Positions 18,769-28,019 of a DNA stretch of 53,895 nucleotides are shown one piece after another. Position 1 is the first letter of the stretch. Each line of letters starts with the position of its first letter. The translations under genes were made by a program, and so were the position numbers. Origin of the DNA: Cysteiniphilum halobium (GTDB taxonomy: Bacteria; Pseudomonadota; Gammaproteobacteria; Francisellales; Francisellaceae); the NCBI RefSeq assembly GCF_003574425.1, contig NZ_KZ984539.1, forward strand, positions 8,826 through 62,720. Reading direction: 5' to 3'. The notes under the pieces were generated by a model that did not search any database, had not been told where the DNA came from, and was given only the letters and a program-made list of their open reading frames with translations.

Positions 18769-20142
18769 TTAAAATGTTACTGTAGTAAAAAATGGAGTAA
18801 CTAATAAGTTGCTACAGAGAATAACTATAAATGCTATCAATAATAGATGGCATTTTTTTTGCGTACTACTTCTATCTTCTTGATTATTCTCTGTAGTCTG
18901 CGGCATAAAAGATAACAATAACCCCATGGCAAAGATTAGACTAAACTGGCTTAATTGCAGTTTAAAGATATTACTCACCAGCGCATGCGTCATGCCAGCG
19001 AGGACACTAGCAAAGGCAACAAAATATAAAGCGGATTGTTTGCGTTTTTGCATATACTCGCAGGCGCGGCGAAACGCACGTAAACCAACCAGTAAAAAGC
19101 ACGCAAGACCGATAATACCCCACTGGCAAGCAATGGTTAGGATAATGTTATGTGGATAGTCTTTAAGATAATACAGCGCATTTAACTCACCAACACCAAG
19201 TAGTGGATGATGTGCGGCTAATGCTAAAGATTTTGCCCATAAACTCCAACGATCTTGATTGGCAAGGAAATTGCGTTCCAATAAGTAACTACCACCTACA
19301 ACTTGATGGATAAGATAAAATACAATCGCACCAATAATGAAAGCAAAGATTTGCCAACCAAGAAAACGTATTAGTATTTTATAGTTTAAAATGCCAAGAA
19401 CAACAGTGATAACAATATATTCAAGTATTAAGGCGCGTGAGCTATGTGCGATAACAACAAACCAAAGGGATGCCATGGCGATAAGACCTAATAGCTTAAA
19501 TAGGCGACTATAACTGTGGCTTAATAAAGGCAAACACAAAATGGGCAAAAACCAACTGGCAAAGTGATCAAAAAAGCGTGGATTGGCGAAGTTAAATTGA
19601 CGCAGAAAAAACTCAGGAAAGTTAAATTGTACAATTTTGGGTGGAAAATAAAAATGAGCGAGCAAAACATTGAGTATAAGGACAAGTGTATAACTAATGG
19701 CGCAAATGATGACAATGGCAATAAGCCAGCGAATATTCTCTGGGAAACGCTGAAAGTAATTTGCCAAAAACAATATGCTTAAAAGAAGTGTCATATCAAT
19801 AGATACACCTTTAAAGGCGGTTGCTGGATGAAAGGCTAAGCTTGCCGAGATAATGCCAATGCAAAAAAACAGCACAATAAGACTTTTAACCCAGATTGAA
19901 AGTGCATGAAATGTGGATAAAATGCCATTTCGTGCATCACGACTGGCGGTAAATAAAGCTAAAATTACAATCCAACAAAAAAGAGCGGTAAGCCCGCGCC
20001 AGACATATAACATCACGGTATTTGTCATCGAGATTTTCATCATGCCAATCGGACTCCAAAACACCAGAATGAGTCCGATAAGCATCACGCCATAGATAAA
20101 GTGCTCGGTATTATTAGATGAAATAAGTTTTTTGTTTAGCAT
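18769..20142 (-). CDS. O-antigen ligase / pilin O-oligosaccharyltransferase-like membrane protein
   Basis: A 457-residue multi-pass inner-membrane protein with about 11-12 hydrophobic segments and the Wzy_C/O-antigen-ligase signature. A large periplasmic loop carries NQDRWSLWAKSLALAAHHPL, then LGVGELNALYYLKDYPHN, with the typical Arg and His positions. Such proteins move oligosaccharides from a lipid carrier onto lipid A core or onto pilin (TfpO/PilO, PglL). Its length is near TfpO (461 residues), and it is convergent with the pilin gene 7 nt away. Both favour pilin glycosylation, which remains an inference. Confidence 0.82.
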   Translation of the reverse strand: MLNKKLISSNNTEHFIYGVMLIGLILVFWSPIGMMKISMTNTVMLYVWRGLTALFCWIVILALFTASRDARNGILSTFHALSIWVKSLIVLFFCIGIISASLAFHPATAFKGVSIDMTLLLSILFLANYFQRFPENIRWLIAIVIICAISYTLVLILNVLLAHFYFPPKIVQFNFPEFFLRQFNFANPRFFDHFASWFLPILCLPLLSHSYSRLFKLLGLIAMASLWFVVIAHSSRALILEYIVITVVLGILNYKILIRFLGWQIFAFIIGAIVFYLIHQVVGGSYLLERNFLANQDRWSLWAKSLALAAHHPLLGVGELNALYYLKDYPHNIILTIACQWGIIGLACFLLVGLRAFRRACEYMQKRKQSALYFVAFASVLAGMTHALVSNIFKLQLSQFSLIFAMGLLLSFMPQTTENNQEDRSSTQKKCHLLLIAFIVILCSNLLVTPFFTTVTF

Positions 20143-20188
20143 ATTGCGATTCCCTGTCTTATGTCCTACTTGTTTTTACCTATTTTAT

Positions 20189-20206
20189 AAGCGTAAGTCG
20201 ACGCCT
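20189..20206. repeat. Family A half repeat
   Basis: AGCGTAAGTCGACGCC on the plus strand, a diverged arm of the family A hairpin repeat, upstream of the ligase gene. Confidence 0.45.
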
Positions 20207-20221
20207 TTGTAAGCTAAGGTT

Positions 20222-20335
20222 TCTAATAATGATGAGTTAGTACCTCTCCCCTTGTGGGATTGCTCGTACAGCTTGAGCTGTACGGGTGAGGGGTGATTAA
20301 AACTCAACTTATTCCTAATCCATTACCTAAGTATA
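20222..20335. repeat. Dispersed repeat, family B, copy 2
   Basis: The core is 20243-20293: CCTCTCCCCTTGTGGGATTG, then CTCGTACAGCTTGAGCTGTACG, a self-complementary stretch, then GGTGAGGGG. It matches copy 1 at 12095 across about 110 bp including both flanks. Confidence 0.8.
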
Positions 20336-20337
20336 TA

Positions 20338-20362
20338 CCCTTCGACTTACGCTCAGGGTACG
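20338..20362. repeat. Family A half repeat
   Basis: CCTTCGACTTACGCTCAGGG followed by TACGG on the plus strand, just downstream of the DUF2062 gene and next to a family B copy. Confidence 0.6.
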
Positions 20363-20368
20363 GTTACT

Positions 20369-20857
20369 TTAATTATGTTTATTATTTTTGGGTTTAAACA
20401 ATGTAAAACCAAGCCAGCTGATACTTGCCAGTATAACCCCTAAGATTAAACCGATAATCACACAGCCTATAATCAGTGGTGTAAAAATACTGTGGATATG
20501 TGTAATCATCTGATGCCAAGCAAAATTATCTTCATGAAAAAGAGGTGTTTTGTTTAGAATAAAGCAACCAAATAAATACGCACCATACATCATCGGCAGC
20601 ATGGTAATGGGGTTGCTGATCCACACTAGAGCTACAGCAATAATTAAATTTGCGCGTAGAAAAAGTGCCAAGATCGCCGCGGGCACCATTTGAAATGGCA
20701 TTGGCATCATGCACATAAAGCCGCCAATAACACAGGCTTTGCTAACACTGTTTTTATCAAATTGCCATAAGAAATTATGATGCATATGCTTGTGTAAAAA
20801 GCGTAGCCATTTATGCGCTTTCAATTCCTCTTTGCTGGGCAGCCATTTACGCTTCAC
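20369..20857 (-). CDS. DUF2062 integral membrane protein
   Basis: A 162-residue protein with a basic cytoplasmic N-terminus followed by membrane helices and the DUF2062 core: GGFMCMMPMPFQM, then RANLIIAVALVWISNPITM. It starts with GTG, preceded by GGAAAA. The family's function is not established; such genes are often found near competence and cell-envelope genes. It is divergent from aroK. Confidence 0.85.
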   Translation of the reverse strand: MKRKWLPSKEELKAHKWLRFLHKHMHHNFLWQFDKNSVSKACVIGGFMCMMPMPFQMVPAAILALFLRANLIIAVALVWISNPITMLPMMYGAYLFGCFILNKTPLFHEDNFAWHQMITHIHSIFTPLIIGCVIIGLILGVILASISWLGFTLFKPKNNKHN

Positions 20858-21098
20858 GATATTTTTCCAATGTTAATCATCTTTGGAAATCATAGCAAAA
20901 AGCCATTCAAAAAGCTGTTGAACATTGGCAGAAAAATAAAAAATCTATCAGGTATGTCAAGATGCCTTTAGTGCAAAAAATCTTGCTTAAAAGGACTTTT
21001 TTGTGTATTTTGTTTTGGTTTTTTGAAGTGGGTCATGCAAAAGTTGTGATCGTGTTGTGGGTCTATGTGTTAAACATATTAACGTAATGTAGAGAAAA

Positions 21099-21623
21099 AT
21101 GATTATTACTCAAAATGTTTTCTTGATTGGGCCAGTAGGTGCTGGCAAGAGTACGATAGGTCGTCAATTGGCAAGTGAGCTTAAGCTGGATTTCGTTGAT
21201 TCAGACCGTGAGATTGAGCAGCGTTGTGGCGTTGATATTGACTGGATTTTTGATATTGAAGGCGAGGATGGTTTTAGAAAAAGAGAGCAGGAAGTACTAA
21301 GCGACTTAGCCAATCGTCAGGGTATTGTTTTAGCCACTGGTGGTGGTGCAATTATTTTACCTGAAAACAGAACATTATTGTCATCGCGTGGCAAAGTAGT
21401 GTACTTGCAAGCATCGATAGAGCAGCAATTAGAGCGCACAGCCAAAGATAAAAAGCGCCCATTATTACAAGTTGATGACAAAGAAGCGCAATTAAAGAAG
21501 CTCATGGCAGAACGTGAGCCGTTATATCAGGAAATTGCAGATATTACGATTGAAACCAGTGAGACCACAGTACGTAATGTGGTACAAAAAATCACAAATC
21601 TATTAATGGAAGAGGCGGTGTGA
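21099..21623 (+). CDS. aroK: Shikimate kinase
   Basis: Phosphorylates shikimate at O3 in aromatic amino acid synthesis (cytoplasm). The 174-residue protein has the P-loop GPVGAGKS (residues 11-18), the shikimate-binding [10 protein letters not shown] and [10 protein letters not shown], the GGGAI motif, and the lid region DKKRPLL. Its stop overlaps the aroB start by 4 nt (GTGA). In many gammaproteobacteria pilQ lies just upstream; it is absent here. Confidence 0.97.
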   Translation: MIITQNVFLIGPVGAGKSTIGRQLASELKLDFVDSDREIEQRCGVDIDWIFDIEGEDGFRKREQEVLSDLANRQGIVLATGGGAIILPENRTLLSSRGKVVYLQASIEQQLERTAKDKKRPLLQVDDKEAQLKKLMAEREPLYQEIADITIETSETTVRNVVQKITNLLMEEAV

Positions 21624-22708
21624 TTATCGAGGTTCTGGTATCCCCTAAGGGTAAGCCAAGTTACCCTGTTATTATTTCAACTGTCATTGATTTTACGACA
21701 CTTATACCTTATATCAGAAATAAAGAAGTATTAGTTGTCACTAATACGACAATTGCCAAGCTGTACTTATCTGAGTTAGATAAAGCAGTTAAAGGTGAAT
21801 GTATTAAATATGCACATTGTGTGTTAGAAGATGGAGAAGCCTACAAAAATAGTGATTCTTTAAATAGTATTTATCAACACTTGCTTGAGCGTAATTATAC
21901 GCGTAACTGTGTACTTATTGCCTTAGGTGGCGGCGTTATTGGTGATATTGCGGGCTTTGCCGCTGCGACTTATCAACGAGGTACTAGTATCATCCAGGTT
22001 CCAACGACTTTGTTATCGCAAGTTGACTCCTCTGTTGGCGGAAAAACTGCGATTAATCACCCCTTGGGTAAGAATATGATAGGCGCTTTTTTTCAGCCGC
22101 AATTGGTGATGACGTCAACGAAATTTTTAGCGACTTTACCTAAGCGCGAATTTGCCGCAGGCATGGCTGAAGTCATCAAATATGGTTGTATTGTTGATGC
22201 TGATTTCTTTGTCTGGCTCGAGCGGAATGCTCGATTGCTAACAGCGTATGATCCAGATACTCTGACCTATGCAATTGGCAAAAGCTGTGCGCTTAAAGCA
22301 CATGTGGTCAGTCTTGATGAAGAAGAAAAAACCGGTGTGCGCGCACTTTTAAACTTGGGGCACACTTTTGGGCATGCAATTGAATGTTGCCAGAATTATC
22401 AAGGATTAAAGCACGGCGAGGCAGTTGCAATTGGTATGGTAATGGCCGCTGAATTATCAAAAACTTTAGGTTTTATTGATGAAATGATTGTAAGGCGAAT
22501 CATTGCTTTACTTGAAGTTTGCTCATTACCAACAAGCTTACCGAAAGGACTTTCGAAAGATCAGTTTATTGCGGCGATGTTACGCGATAAGAAAAATACT
22601 ACGGCAGGAATTACGCTTATTTTGTTAGATGACATTGGTCAGGCAAAAGTCGATAAATCAGTATCAGAGCATGAATTATCGGTCTTTCTGTCACGCTATT
22701 TTGAATAA
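21620..22708 (+). CDS. aroB: 3-dehydroquinate synthase
   Basis: Second enzyme of the shikimate pathway, NAD- and divalent-metal-dependent. The 362-residue protein shows the NAD site [31 protein letters not shown], and the metal-binding histidines in [11 protein letters not shown] and [11 protein letters not shown]. It is translated from GTG overlapping the aroK stop, so the two are coupled. Confidence 0.97.
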   Translation: MIIEVLVSPKGKPSYPVIISTVIDFTTLIPYIRNKEVLVVTNTTIAKLYLSELDKAVKGECIKYAHCVLEDGEAYKNSDSLNSIYQHLLERNYTRNCVLIALGGGVIGDIAGFAAATYQRGTSIIQVPTTLLSQVDSSVGGKTAINHPLGKNMIGAFFQPQLVMTSTKFLATLPKREFAAGMAEVIKYGCIVDADFFVWLERNARLLTAYDPDTLTYAIGKSCALKAHVVSLDEEEKTGVRALLNLGHTFGHAIECCQNYQGLKHGEAVAIGMVMAAELSKTLGFIDEMIVRRIIALLEVCSLPTSLPKGLSKDQFIAAMLRDKKNTTAGITLILLDDIGQAKVDKSVSEHELSVFLSRYFE

Positions 22709-22729
22709 TTTTTTAATCTTTTAACTATG

Positions 22730-22783
22730 CGTCAATGGTATTGCTTTAAGCAGGATCAATTACCATTCATACTGGCTTTGCAT
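22730..22783 (+). repeat. Inverted repeat left of tRNA-Leu
   Basis: A 54-bp arm whose reverse complement occurs at 23134-23187. Twenty-eight consecutive bases (from TTAAGCAGGATCAATTACCA) are identical, then after one mismatch nine more (GCTTTGCAT); the outer part is about three quarters identical. The arms bracket tRNA-Leu(CAA) and about 350 bp. Confidence 0.85.
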
Positions 22784-22905
22784 TGGATCATAAATTATAT
22801 TATAAAAACCTTAAATAGTATTTGACATCACAAGACCTTTAGCTAGAATAGCACCTGTTCTTGTGATGCAAGAGTTTCCAATACAAGATTCACACAAGTT
22901 TGTGT

Positions 22906-22992
<87 letters not shown>

Positions 22993-23055
22993 AAGTTTTT
23001 TAAGAATTAGAATAGTTATGATTTTATTTCTGTAGAGTTTTACTGTAAAAGCGTT

Positions 23056-23076
23056 GGCTGAGCGTTAGTCGAAGCC
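23056..23076. repeat. Family A half repeat
   Basis: GGCTGAGCGTTAGTCGAAGCC, a family A arm with short self-complementary ends, between tRNA-Leu and the right inverted-repeat arm. Confidence 0.6.
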
Positions 23077-23133
23077 TACATTCCTATTTGCAATAAAAGC
23101 CCTTTGGATTGTTGGCGGTTGTCAAGAAGCTAT

Positions 23134-23187
23134 ATGCAAAGCTAGTATGAATGGTAATTGATCCTGCTTAAGGTAATGCTATTAGCG
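23134..23187 (-). repeat. Inverted repeat right of tRNA-Leu
   Basis: The reverse complement of the arm at 22730-22783. It ends about 80 nt before the RelA/SpoT-domain gene, so that gene's promoter probably lies between the arm and the start; TTAGAC and CATAAT with 17-nt spacing are visible there. Confidence 0.85.
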
Positions 23188-23266
23188 TATTATGTTGTTA
23201 GACTATTTTTTATTTGCTGTCATAATAGTGTAAAGATTTTCATATTATCGGTAAAGTTAGGATGTG

Positions 23267-24262
23267 ATGGTTACAGACGAACAGACAATATCAAAAAGTC
23301 AGGCTGATAAGGCAGGAAAAATACTTATAAATTATATTACAGATGAAACTTTACAGGCACTTTCTAATTGGAGAGCAATGCATGCTCAACCATTAAGTGC
23401 TGCTTATAAATTGCTAAAGCATAAGGCAAAGGTTTTGGATAAAGGAGCGATTTTAAGCCAAAGGCTTAAGCGGACTCCTTCAATTATTGCAAAGTTACAG
23501 CGTTATCCAAAAATGCAATTAAGTAGAATGCAAGACATTGGTGGTTGTCGATGTGTTTTAGCAACCAAAGAACAAGTATTGGCTCTTGCTAAGAAGCTTA
23601 CAAAAAAAGCAATGATAGAGGTAAAGAATTATTATGACAAGCCAAAGGAGTCGGGCTATAGAAGCTTGCATTTAAGCTATAAATATAACCCAACAAAGGA
23701 GGAAAATGCTAAATATAAGGGCTTGACTGTAGAGGTTCAATTAAGAACGAAAATACAGCATGCTTGGGCAACCGCTGTAGAAATTGTAGGACTTTTTAAT
23801 CGAGAGATGTTAAAAGCAAGCAAGGGCAGTCAAAAGTGGTTAGAGTTTTTTGCGCGAGTGTCCGATGAGTTTGCCAAGATGGAGCAGTTTCCTTCTACGG
23901 GACTGTTTGGTAGTGATAATATTAACCAGATAATTAAACTTGATAATGAATTAAATGCACTAGCTACATTATCAAAATATAGGGTAAAAACACAATTTAT
24001 AGACAAAAAAGCACCAAGTATTGGAGAGTATTATTTACTTATCTTGCAAGATAAAGAAATTAAAATTCAACCTTTCACAAAGAGTGGTTACCAAAGAGCT
24101 GTTGAAACCTATTTAGCTCTTGAAAAACAATTTAATAATGATAGAAACACAGATATTGTTTTAATTAATGCGCAACCTCTTAAAGAGCTTAAAAAAGCTT
24201 ATCCAAATTACTTTGCAGATAGTCATAAATTTATTAGATTAGTTAAGCAGGCCATAAAATAG
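23267..24262 (+). CDS. RelA/SpoT synthetase-domain protein (single-domain type)
   Basis: A 331-residue protein with one nucleotide pyrophosphokinase domain and no HD hydrolase, TGS or ACT domain. It has MQDIGGCRCV (residues 88-97), the substrate loop ESGYRSLHL (128-136), EVQLRT (156-161) and HAWA (165-168). A C-terminal region of about 150 residues ends in KKAYPNYFADSHKFI. The combination matches a widespread group of stand-alone proteins often found in accessory regions. The product could be (p)ppGpp, (p)ppApp or pyrophosphorylated tRNA; sequence cannot decide. The ATG at 23267 fits AGGA better than the GTG 3 nt upstream. Confidence 0.85.
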   Translation: MVTDEQTISKSQADKAGKILINYITDETLQALSNWRAMHAQPLSAAYKLLKHKAKVLDKGAILSQRLKRTPSIIAKLQRYPKMQLSRMQDIGGCRCVLATKEQVLALAKKLTKKAMIEVKNYYDKPKESGYRSLHLSYKYNPTKEENAKYKGLTVEVQLRTKIQHAWATAVEIVGLFNREMLKASKGSQKWLEFFARVSDEFAKMEQFPSTGLFGSDNINQIIKLDNELNALATLSKYRVKTQFIDKKAPSIGEYYLLILQDKEIKIQPFTKSGYQRAVETYLALEKQFNNDRNTDIVLINAQPLKELKKAYPNYFADSHKFIRLVKQAIK

Positions 24263-24376
24263 CAAAGGTGGTTGAATTAACTTTATATAGGTAATAGGAA
24301 TGTTTGCTTGTCTTTTTTGACGGTTTTTACTTTATTCGTAATAATAAACCTTCATAAGATGAATTAGGGTGAAATA

Positions 24377-25135
24377 ATGACGACACAATGGGATGTTAAG
24401 CGCTATACAACACAACATAATTTTGTCACAAATTATGGTTATGAAGTGGTTGAATTACTTGCTCCTCAGCAGAATGAAGTTATATTAGACTTAGGTTGTG
24501 GGAGTGGTGAGTTAAGTGCTGAAATTGCAAAAAGAAGTCATCAGGTTTATGGGATTGATTTTGCACATTCGATGGTTGAGCAGGCAAAAAAAGATTACCC
24601 ACACATTGAATTTATCCAGCATAATGCAGAAATTGCATTTCCATTTGCTAAAGAAAGTTTTGACGCGGTATTCTCTAATGCAGCCCTTCATTGGATGCAC
24701 AATGCCGATGCAGTGATTAAAAATGTGAAAACAGTACTAAAACCAAATGGGCGTTTTGTTTTTGAAATGGGTGGTAAAGGCAATGTTAATAACATCCTCA
24801 CTGCGATTGAAACAGCAGCTCAATCTTATGGCGTAACAAAATTCAGTGCCTTTAACTTTTATCCATCGATTGCCGAATATGCTACATTGCTTGAGAATAA
24901 TGGCTTTCGCGTGACTTTTGCGATCCATTTTGATCGTCCTACTTTATTACAGACAAGTGATGGCTTACGCAATTGGGTGAAGATGTTTCGTAATGATGTG
25001 CTTAATCAGATTCCAAGTGATAAGCACCCGTCTTATTTAAGCGATGTCGAGTCTTTGGCGCAAAGCACACAATACCAAGATGGTCAGTGGTTTGCTGACT
25101 ATGTACGTTTACGCATGGTTGCCTTTATTTGTTAA
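24377..25135 (+). CDS. Class I SAM-dependent methyltransferase (trans-aconitate methyltransferase-like)
   Basis: A 252-residue Rossmann-fold methyltransferase. Motif I is LDLGCGSGELSAEI (residues 40-53), motif II ends in VYGIDFAHSMV, and NAALHWMHNADAV is the family's motif IV region. The N-terminus WDVKRYTTQHNFV resembles Tam and other small-molecule methyltransferases. AGGG lies 8-10 nt before the ATG. It stands alone, with 114 nt to the previous gene. Substrate not determinable. Confidence 0.85.
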   Translation: MTTQWDVKRYTTQHNFVTNYGYEVVELLAPQQNEVILDLGCGSGELSAEIAKRSHQVYGIDFAHSMVEQAKKDYPHIEFIQHNAEIAFPFAKESFDAVFSNAALHWMHNADAVIKNVKTVLKPNGRFVFEMGGKGNVNNILTAIETAAQSYGVTKFSAFNFYPSIAEYATLLENNGFRVTFAIHFDRPTLLQTSDGLRNWVKMFRNDVLNQIPSDKHPSYLSDVESLAQSTQYQDGQWFADYVRLRMVAFIC

Positions 25136-25148
25136 ACGTTAGTAACTT

Positions 25149-25177
25149 CTATACCGATCACAAACCATTTTACACTG
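25149..25177 (-). repeat. Dispersed repeat, family C
   Basis: On the minus strand: CAGTGTAAAATGGTTTGTGA, then TCGGTATAG. It is very close to the IS1595 element, which itself sits in another copy of the same repeat. Confidence 0.6.
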
Positions 25178-25295
25178 TTTCTGCTATTGAATTGTTAGCA
25201 CTTTTGCGTGATTGAATTTTGTTAATAGTCCTAGCTATTATCTGCACTTGAATCACTCAAAATCATCAAAAACTTCTTCAGCATTAAGCACTGCA

Positions 25296-25303
25296 AAATG
25301 ATT
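25296..25303. repeat. Target-site duplication of the IS (left)
   Basis: AAATGATT, repeated exactly at 26331-26338. Eight bases is the duplication length expected of IS1595-family elements. The flanks joined without the IS read CACTGCAAAATGATTTACGA, a family C repeat. Confidence 0.9.
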
Positions 25304-26330
25304 CCTGATTACCCACAACCCTCAGCCATTTTGAGTAATCGGTAAGGCATGGGTGGTGTCCTTAAAGCAATGTACATAAAGCGTGGGATCATTTCCTTTA
25401 AGTCAAAACGCCTATTAAAACGATAACAGAACTCAGCAAAGTACCTTGGTAAATGATTTCTACTAACAGAATGATAGGTGCCTGTTATTGCACTTTTTAT
25501 ATTCCCAAGCATCGTGTTAATCCATGTAAATTCTGTTTTCTGCATACTACGATAGCCGCTGCCTGTGACAATGACCTTATGACTACATCCAGCTTCTTGC
25601 ACCGCAGGAAAACAGGATAATCCATCAGAAATCACCATACTACCAGGCGTTAATTTCTTCTTCGCCCATTTAGAAATTTCGCTTGACCGAAAGCCTTTAA
25701 CAACAGCTAATGACATGGCAATTACCGCATCATCATGAGTTGAACCTGCCGCTACAAACGGGGTTTTCTCTGAGGTGCCTCGACCTCTCCCTGTCCCATG
25801 ACGTTGACCACCATAATAAGCATCGTCTAGCTGAATAATGCCGGATAAATGCTTGTCATCTTCTCGCTCTTTCATTACCTGTTGAATTTTATGCTTCATA
25901 CTCCAAGCAGTATTATAGGAGACGCCTATTTCACGTTTAAGTGCCAATGCAGAAATGCCTGACTTTGCGTATACAATCAGGTAAATAGCCAAGAACCATT
26001 TGGTTAAAGGAAGGTTTGTATTTGAAAAAATCGTGCCACTAATCAAACTTGTTTGATGATGGCAGTTATTACATTGATATATCTTTCTACACTTTAAATG
26101 ACAGTGGCTTTTATTGCCGCACTGTGGGCATATATATCCTGACGGCCATTTCCAGTTAAACAATGCTTGTTCGCATTGAGACTCGGTACCATAATCATGA
26201 AATAAGTCGGATAAGCTATAACCACTCTGGAATTGAATTTTATTTTTCATCGCTGTATCTCCTATGTTATCTAGTCATTAATCAGTATAGCAGCTTCCTC
26301 TGGTTTAGCTGTGAGTTATGGGTAATCAGG
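25304..26330 (-). mobile_element. Complete IS1595-family insertion sequence (1027 bp)
   Basis: Terminal inverted repeats start CCTGATTACCCACAAC (left) and CCTGATTACCCATAAC (right, minus strand), with 4 mismatches over about 23 bp. They are flanked by the 8-bp duplication AAATGATT. One intact transposase gene fills the element, and its stop codon lies inside the left terminal repeat. The exact duplication and the intact gene indicate a fairly recent insertion. Confidence 0.93.
25309..26250 (-). CDS. IS1595-family transposase (ISXO2-like DDE domain)
   Basis: A 313-residue transposase. The N-terminal zinc ribbon is CPQCGNKSHCHLKCRKIYQC with NNC following (residues about 38-62). The ISXO2-like catalytic domain has QLDDAYYGG (first Asp) and MVISDGLSCF (second Asp), and a late HLPRYFAEFCYRFNRRF block. 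It is preceded by AGGAG 8 nt before the ATG and has no frameshift, so it is probably functional. The gene's last codons, MAEGCG-stop, run into the terminal repeat. Confidence 0.95.
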   Translation of the reverse strand: MKNKIQFQSGYSLSDLFHDYGTESQCEQALFNWKWPSGYICPQCGNKSHCHLKCRKIYQCNNCHHQTSLISGTIFSNTNLPLTKWFLAIYLIVYAKSGISALALKREIGVSYNTAWSMKHKIQQVMKEREDDKHLSGIIQLDDAYYGGQRHGTGRGRGTSEKTPFVAAGSTHDDAVIAMSLAVVKGFRSSEISKWAKKKLTPGSMVISDGLSCFPAVQEAGCSHKVIVTGSGYRSMQKTEFTWINTMLGNIKSAITGTYHSVSRNHLPRYFAEFCYRFNRRFDLKEMIPRFMYIALRTPPMPYRLLKMAEGCG

Positions 26331-26338
26331 AAATGATT
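26331..26338. repeat. Target-site duplication of the IS (right)
   Basis: AAATGATT, identical to 25296-25303. The right flank continues TACGATGGGTATA, the second half of family C. Confidence 0.9.
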
Positions 26339-26515
26339 TACGATGGGTATATTATGATTTAATGAATCATTTTTTGCATAATACAACTTTTATTTCGCTC
26401 ACTTTTATTTGATTCAATTCGAAACTTTCAAAAACACCGTAAAAACTACTGCTGCATGGGGTTAAATCCAGTAAACTGTGAGGCGTAAATTATTTTGATT
26501 TTGGTGGCGGCTGTT

Positions 26516-27994
26516 ATGGTGAAAGCAGAAATTTTAATGAATATAGCAGCACATGAGAAGCGGGTTGCTGTAATTGAAAATGGCGTATTGCAGGAAGTAC
26601 ATATAGAGCGTGAAAACCAACGTGGTATAGTTGGCAATATTTATAAGGGGAAAATTACACGCGTGTTGCCTGGAATGCAGGCAGCGTTTGTTGATATAGG
26701 TCTTGAGCGCTCTGGGTTTTTGCATGTCTCTGATGTCATGCCGATTGCTTCAGATGAAAGTGCTGGAATTGATTTAAACAGTAAAGAAGCCGATGTGCGT
26801 CATTGGCTTAGAGAAGGGCAAAGCATTCTTGTCCAGGTGCTGAAAGATCCATTAGGCAGCAAGGGCGCGCGCTTAAGTGCGCATTTATCGTTGGCTTCGC
26901 GTTATTTAGTGCATATGCCAGATTTGGATCATATTGGCATTTCTTTGCGTATTGAATCCGAAGAAGAGCGCGATCGTTTACAGCAGGTCATGAAAGAAGC
27001 CATTGGTTCGGAGTATCCACGCGGGTTTATCATTCGCACGGTTGCAGAAGGTCTGTCATCTGAAGAGCTAAGAAAAGATATTAATTTCTTACAAAACCTA
27101 TGGCAGGATGTGCTTGATTCAGCCAGTACTGTGACAAAACCAGGTGTCGTTTATCAGGATCTAAGTCTTGTTATGCGTGCATTAAGAGACTTTGCCAATG
27201 ATAAGGTCGAGCGTATTCGCATTGATAATATTGATATGTATAGTGAGTTGTGTCGTTTTAGTGATAAATTTGTGCCAGGTGTACGTGATAAACTGGAGTT
27301 ATACAGTTCAAACACGCCAATTTTTGATATGTATGGTGTGGAAGAGGAGTTATCACGCGCATTAGAGCGTAAGGTAGCATTAAAATCAGGTGGACATATT
27401 GTTATTGATCAAACAGAGGCAATGACGACTATCGATGTCAATACCGGGGGGTATGTTGGCATGGTTAATCTTGAAGAGACGATCTTTAAAACCAATTTAG
27501 AAGCGGTACGTGTTCTTGCTAGGCAGTTAAGATTAAGAAATCTTGGTGGCATCATTATAGTTGATTTTATTGATATGTCAGAAGAGGAGCATAAAACACA
27601 AGTCTTAGAAGCGCTTGATAAGGCGCTAGAGCTTGACTATGCGCGTACAACATTTTCACCCTTGTCAGAACTTGGATTGGTTGAGATGACACGTAAGCGT
27701 ACACAGGAAAGCTTAGCACAATTTTTGTGTGAACCCTGTCCAATGTGCCAAGGAAAAGGGCGTATTAAATCAGTACAAACGATTTGTTATGAAATTTTTC
27801 GTGAGATTAATCGTGAAGCACATGCTTATCAAAGTAATGGCTTTTTAATTGTTGCCTCAAAATCAGTAATTGATGCTTTGCAAAATGATGAATCATTTGG
27901 TCTTGGTGAGTTGGAGATTATTATTGGCAAACCTATTAAACTTCAGCCAGAATTAAGCTATGCTCAAGAAATGTATGATATCGTGCTAATGTAG
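26516..27994 (+). CDS. rng: Ribonuclease G
   Basis: Endoribonuclease of the RNase E/G family that matures the 16S rRNA 5' end. The 492-residue protein has an S1-like N-terminus with GIVGNIYKGKITRVLPGMQA, the catalytic metal-binding Asp residues in MTTIDVNTGG and IIVDFIDM, and a zinc-link CPMC. It lacks the long tail of RNase E. I chose the ATG at 26516 to match the family N-terminus (MVKAEIL); a longer frame starts with TTG. It is followed by yhdP after 25 nt, a common arrangement. Confidence 0.95.
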   Translation: MVKAEILMNIAAHEKRVAVIENGVLQEVHIERENQRGIVGNIYKGKITRVLPGMQAAFVDIGLERSGFLHVSDVMPIASDESAGIDLNSKEADVRHWLREGQSILVQVLKDPLGSKGARLSAHLSLASRYLVHMPDLDHIGISLRIESEEERDRLQQVMKEAIGSEYPRGFIIRTVAEGLSSEELRKDINFLQNLWQDVLDSASTVTKPGVVYQDLSLVMRALRDFANDKVERIRIDNIDMYSELCRFSDKFVPGVRDKLELYSSNTPIFDMYGVEEELSRALERKVALKSGGHIVIDQTEAMTTIDVNTGGYVGMVNLEETIFKTNLEAVRVLARQLRLRNLGGIIIVDFIDMSEEEHKTQVLEALDKALELDYARTTFSPLSELGLVEMTRKRTQESLAQFLCEPCPMCQGKGRIKSVQTICYEIFREINREAHAYQSNGFLIVASKSVIDALQNDESFGLGELEIIIGKPIKLQPELSYAQEMYDIVLM

Positions 27995-28019
27995 TTATGG
28001 ATTCAATGAGCAGCAATTT

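Noticed and set aside
20962-21087. A 41-residue frame upstream of aroK with a signal-like hydrophobic stretch (KRTFLCILFWFFEVGHA)
   Set aside because: No convincing ribosome site and no recognisable mature part; possibly a remnant of a longer secreted protein gene but unsupported.
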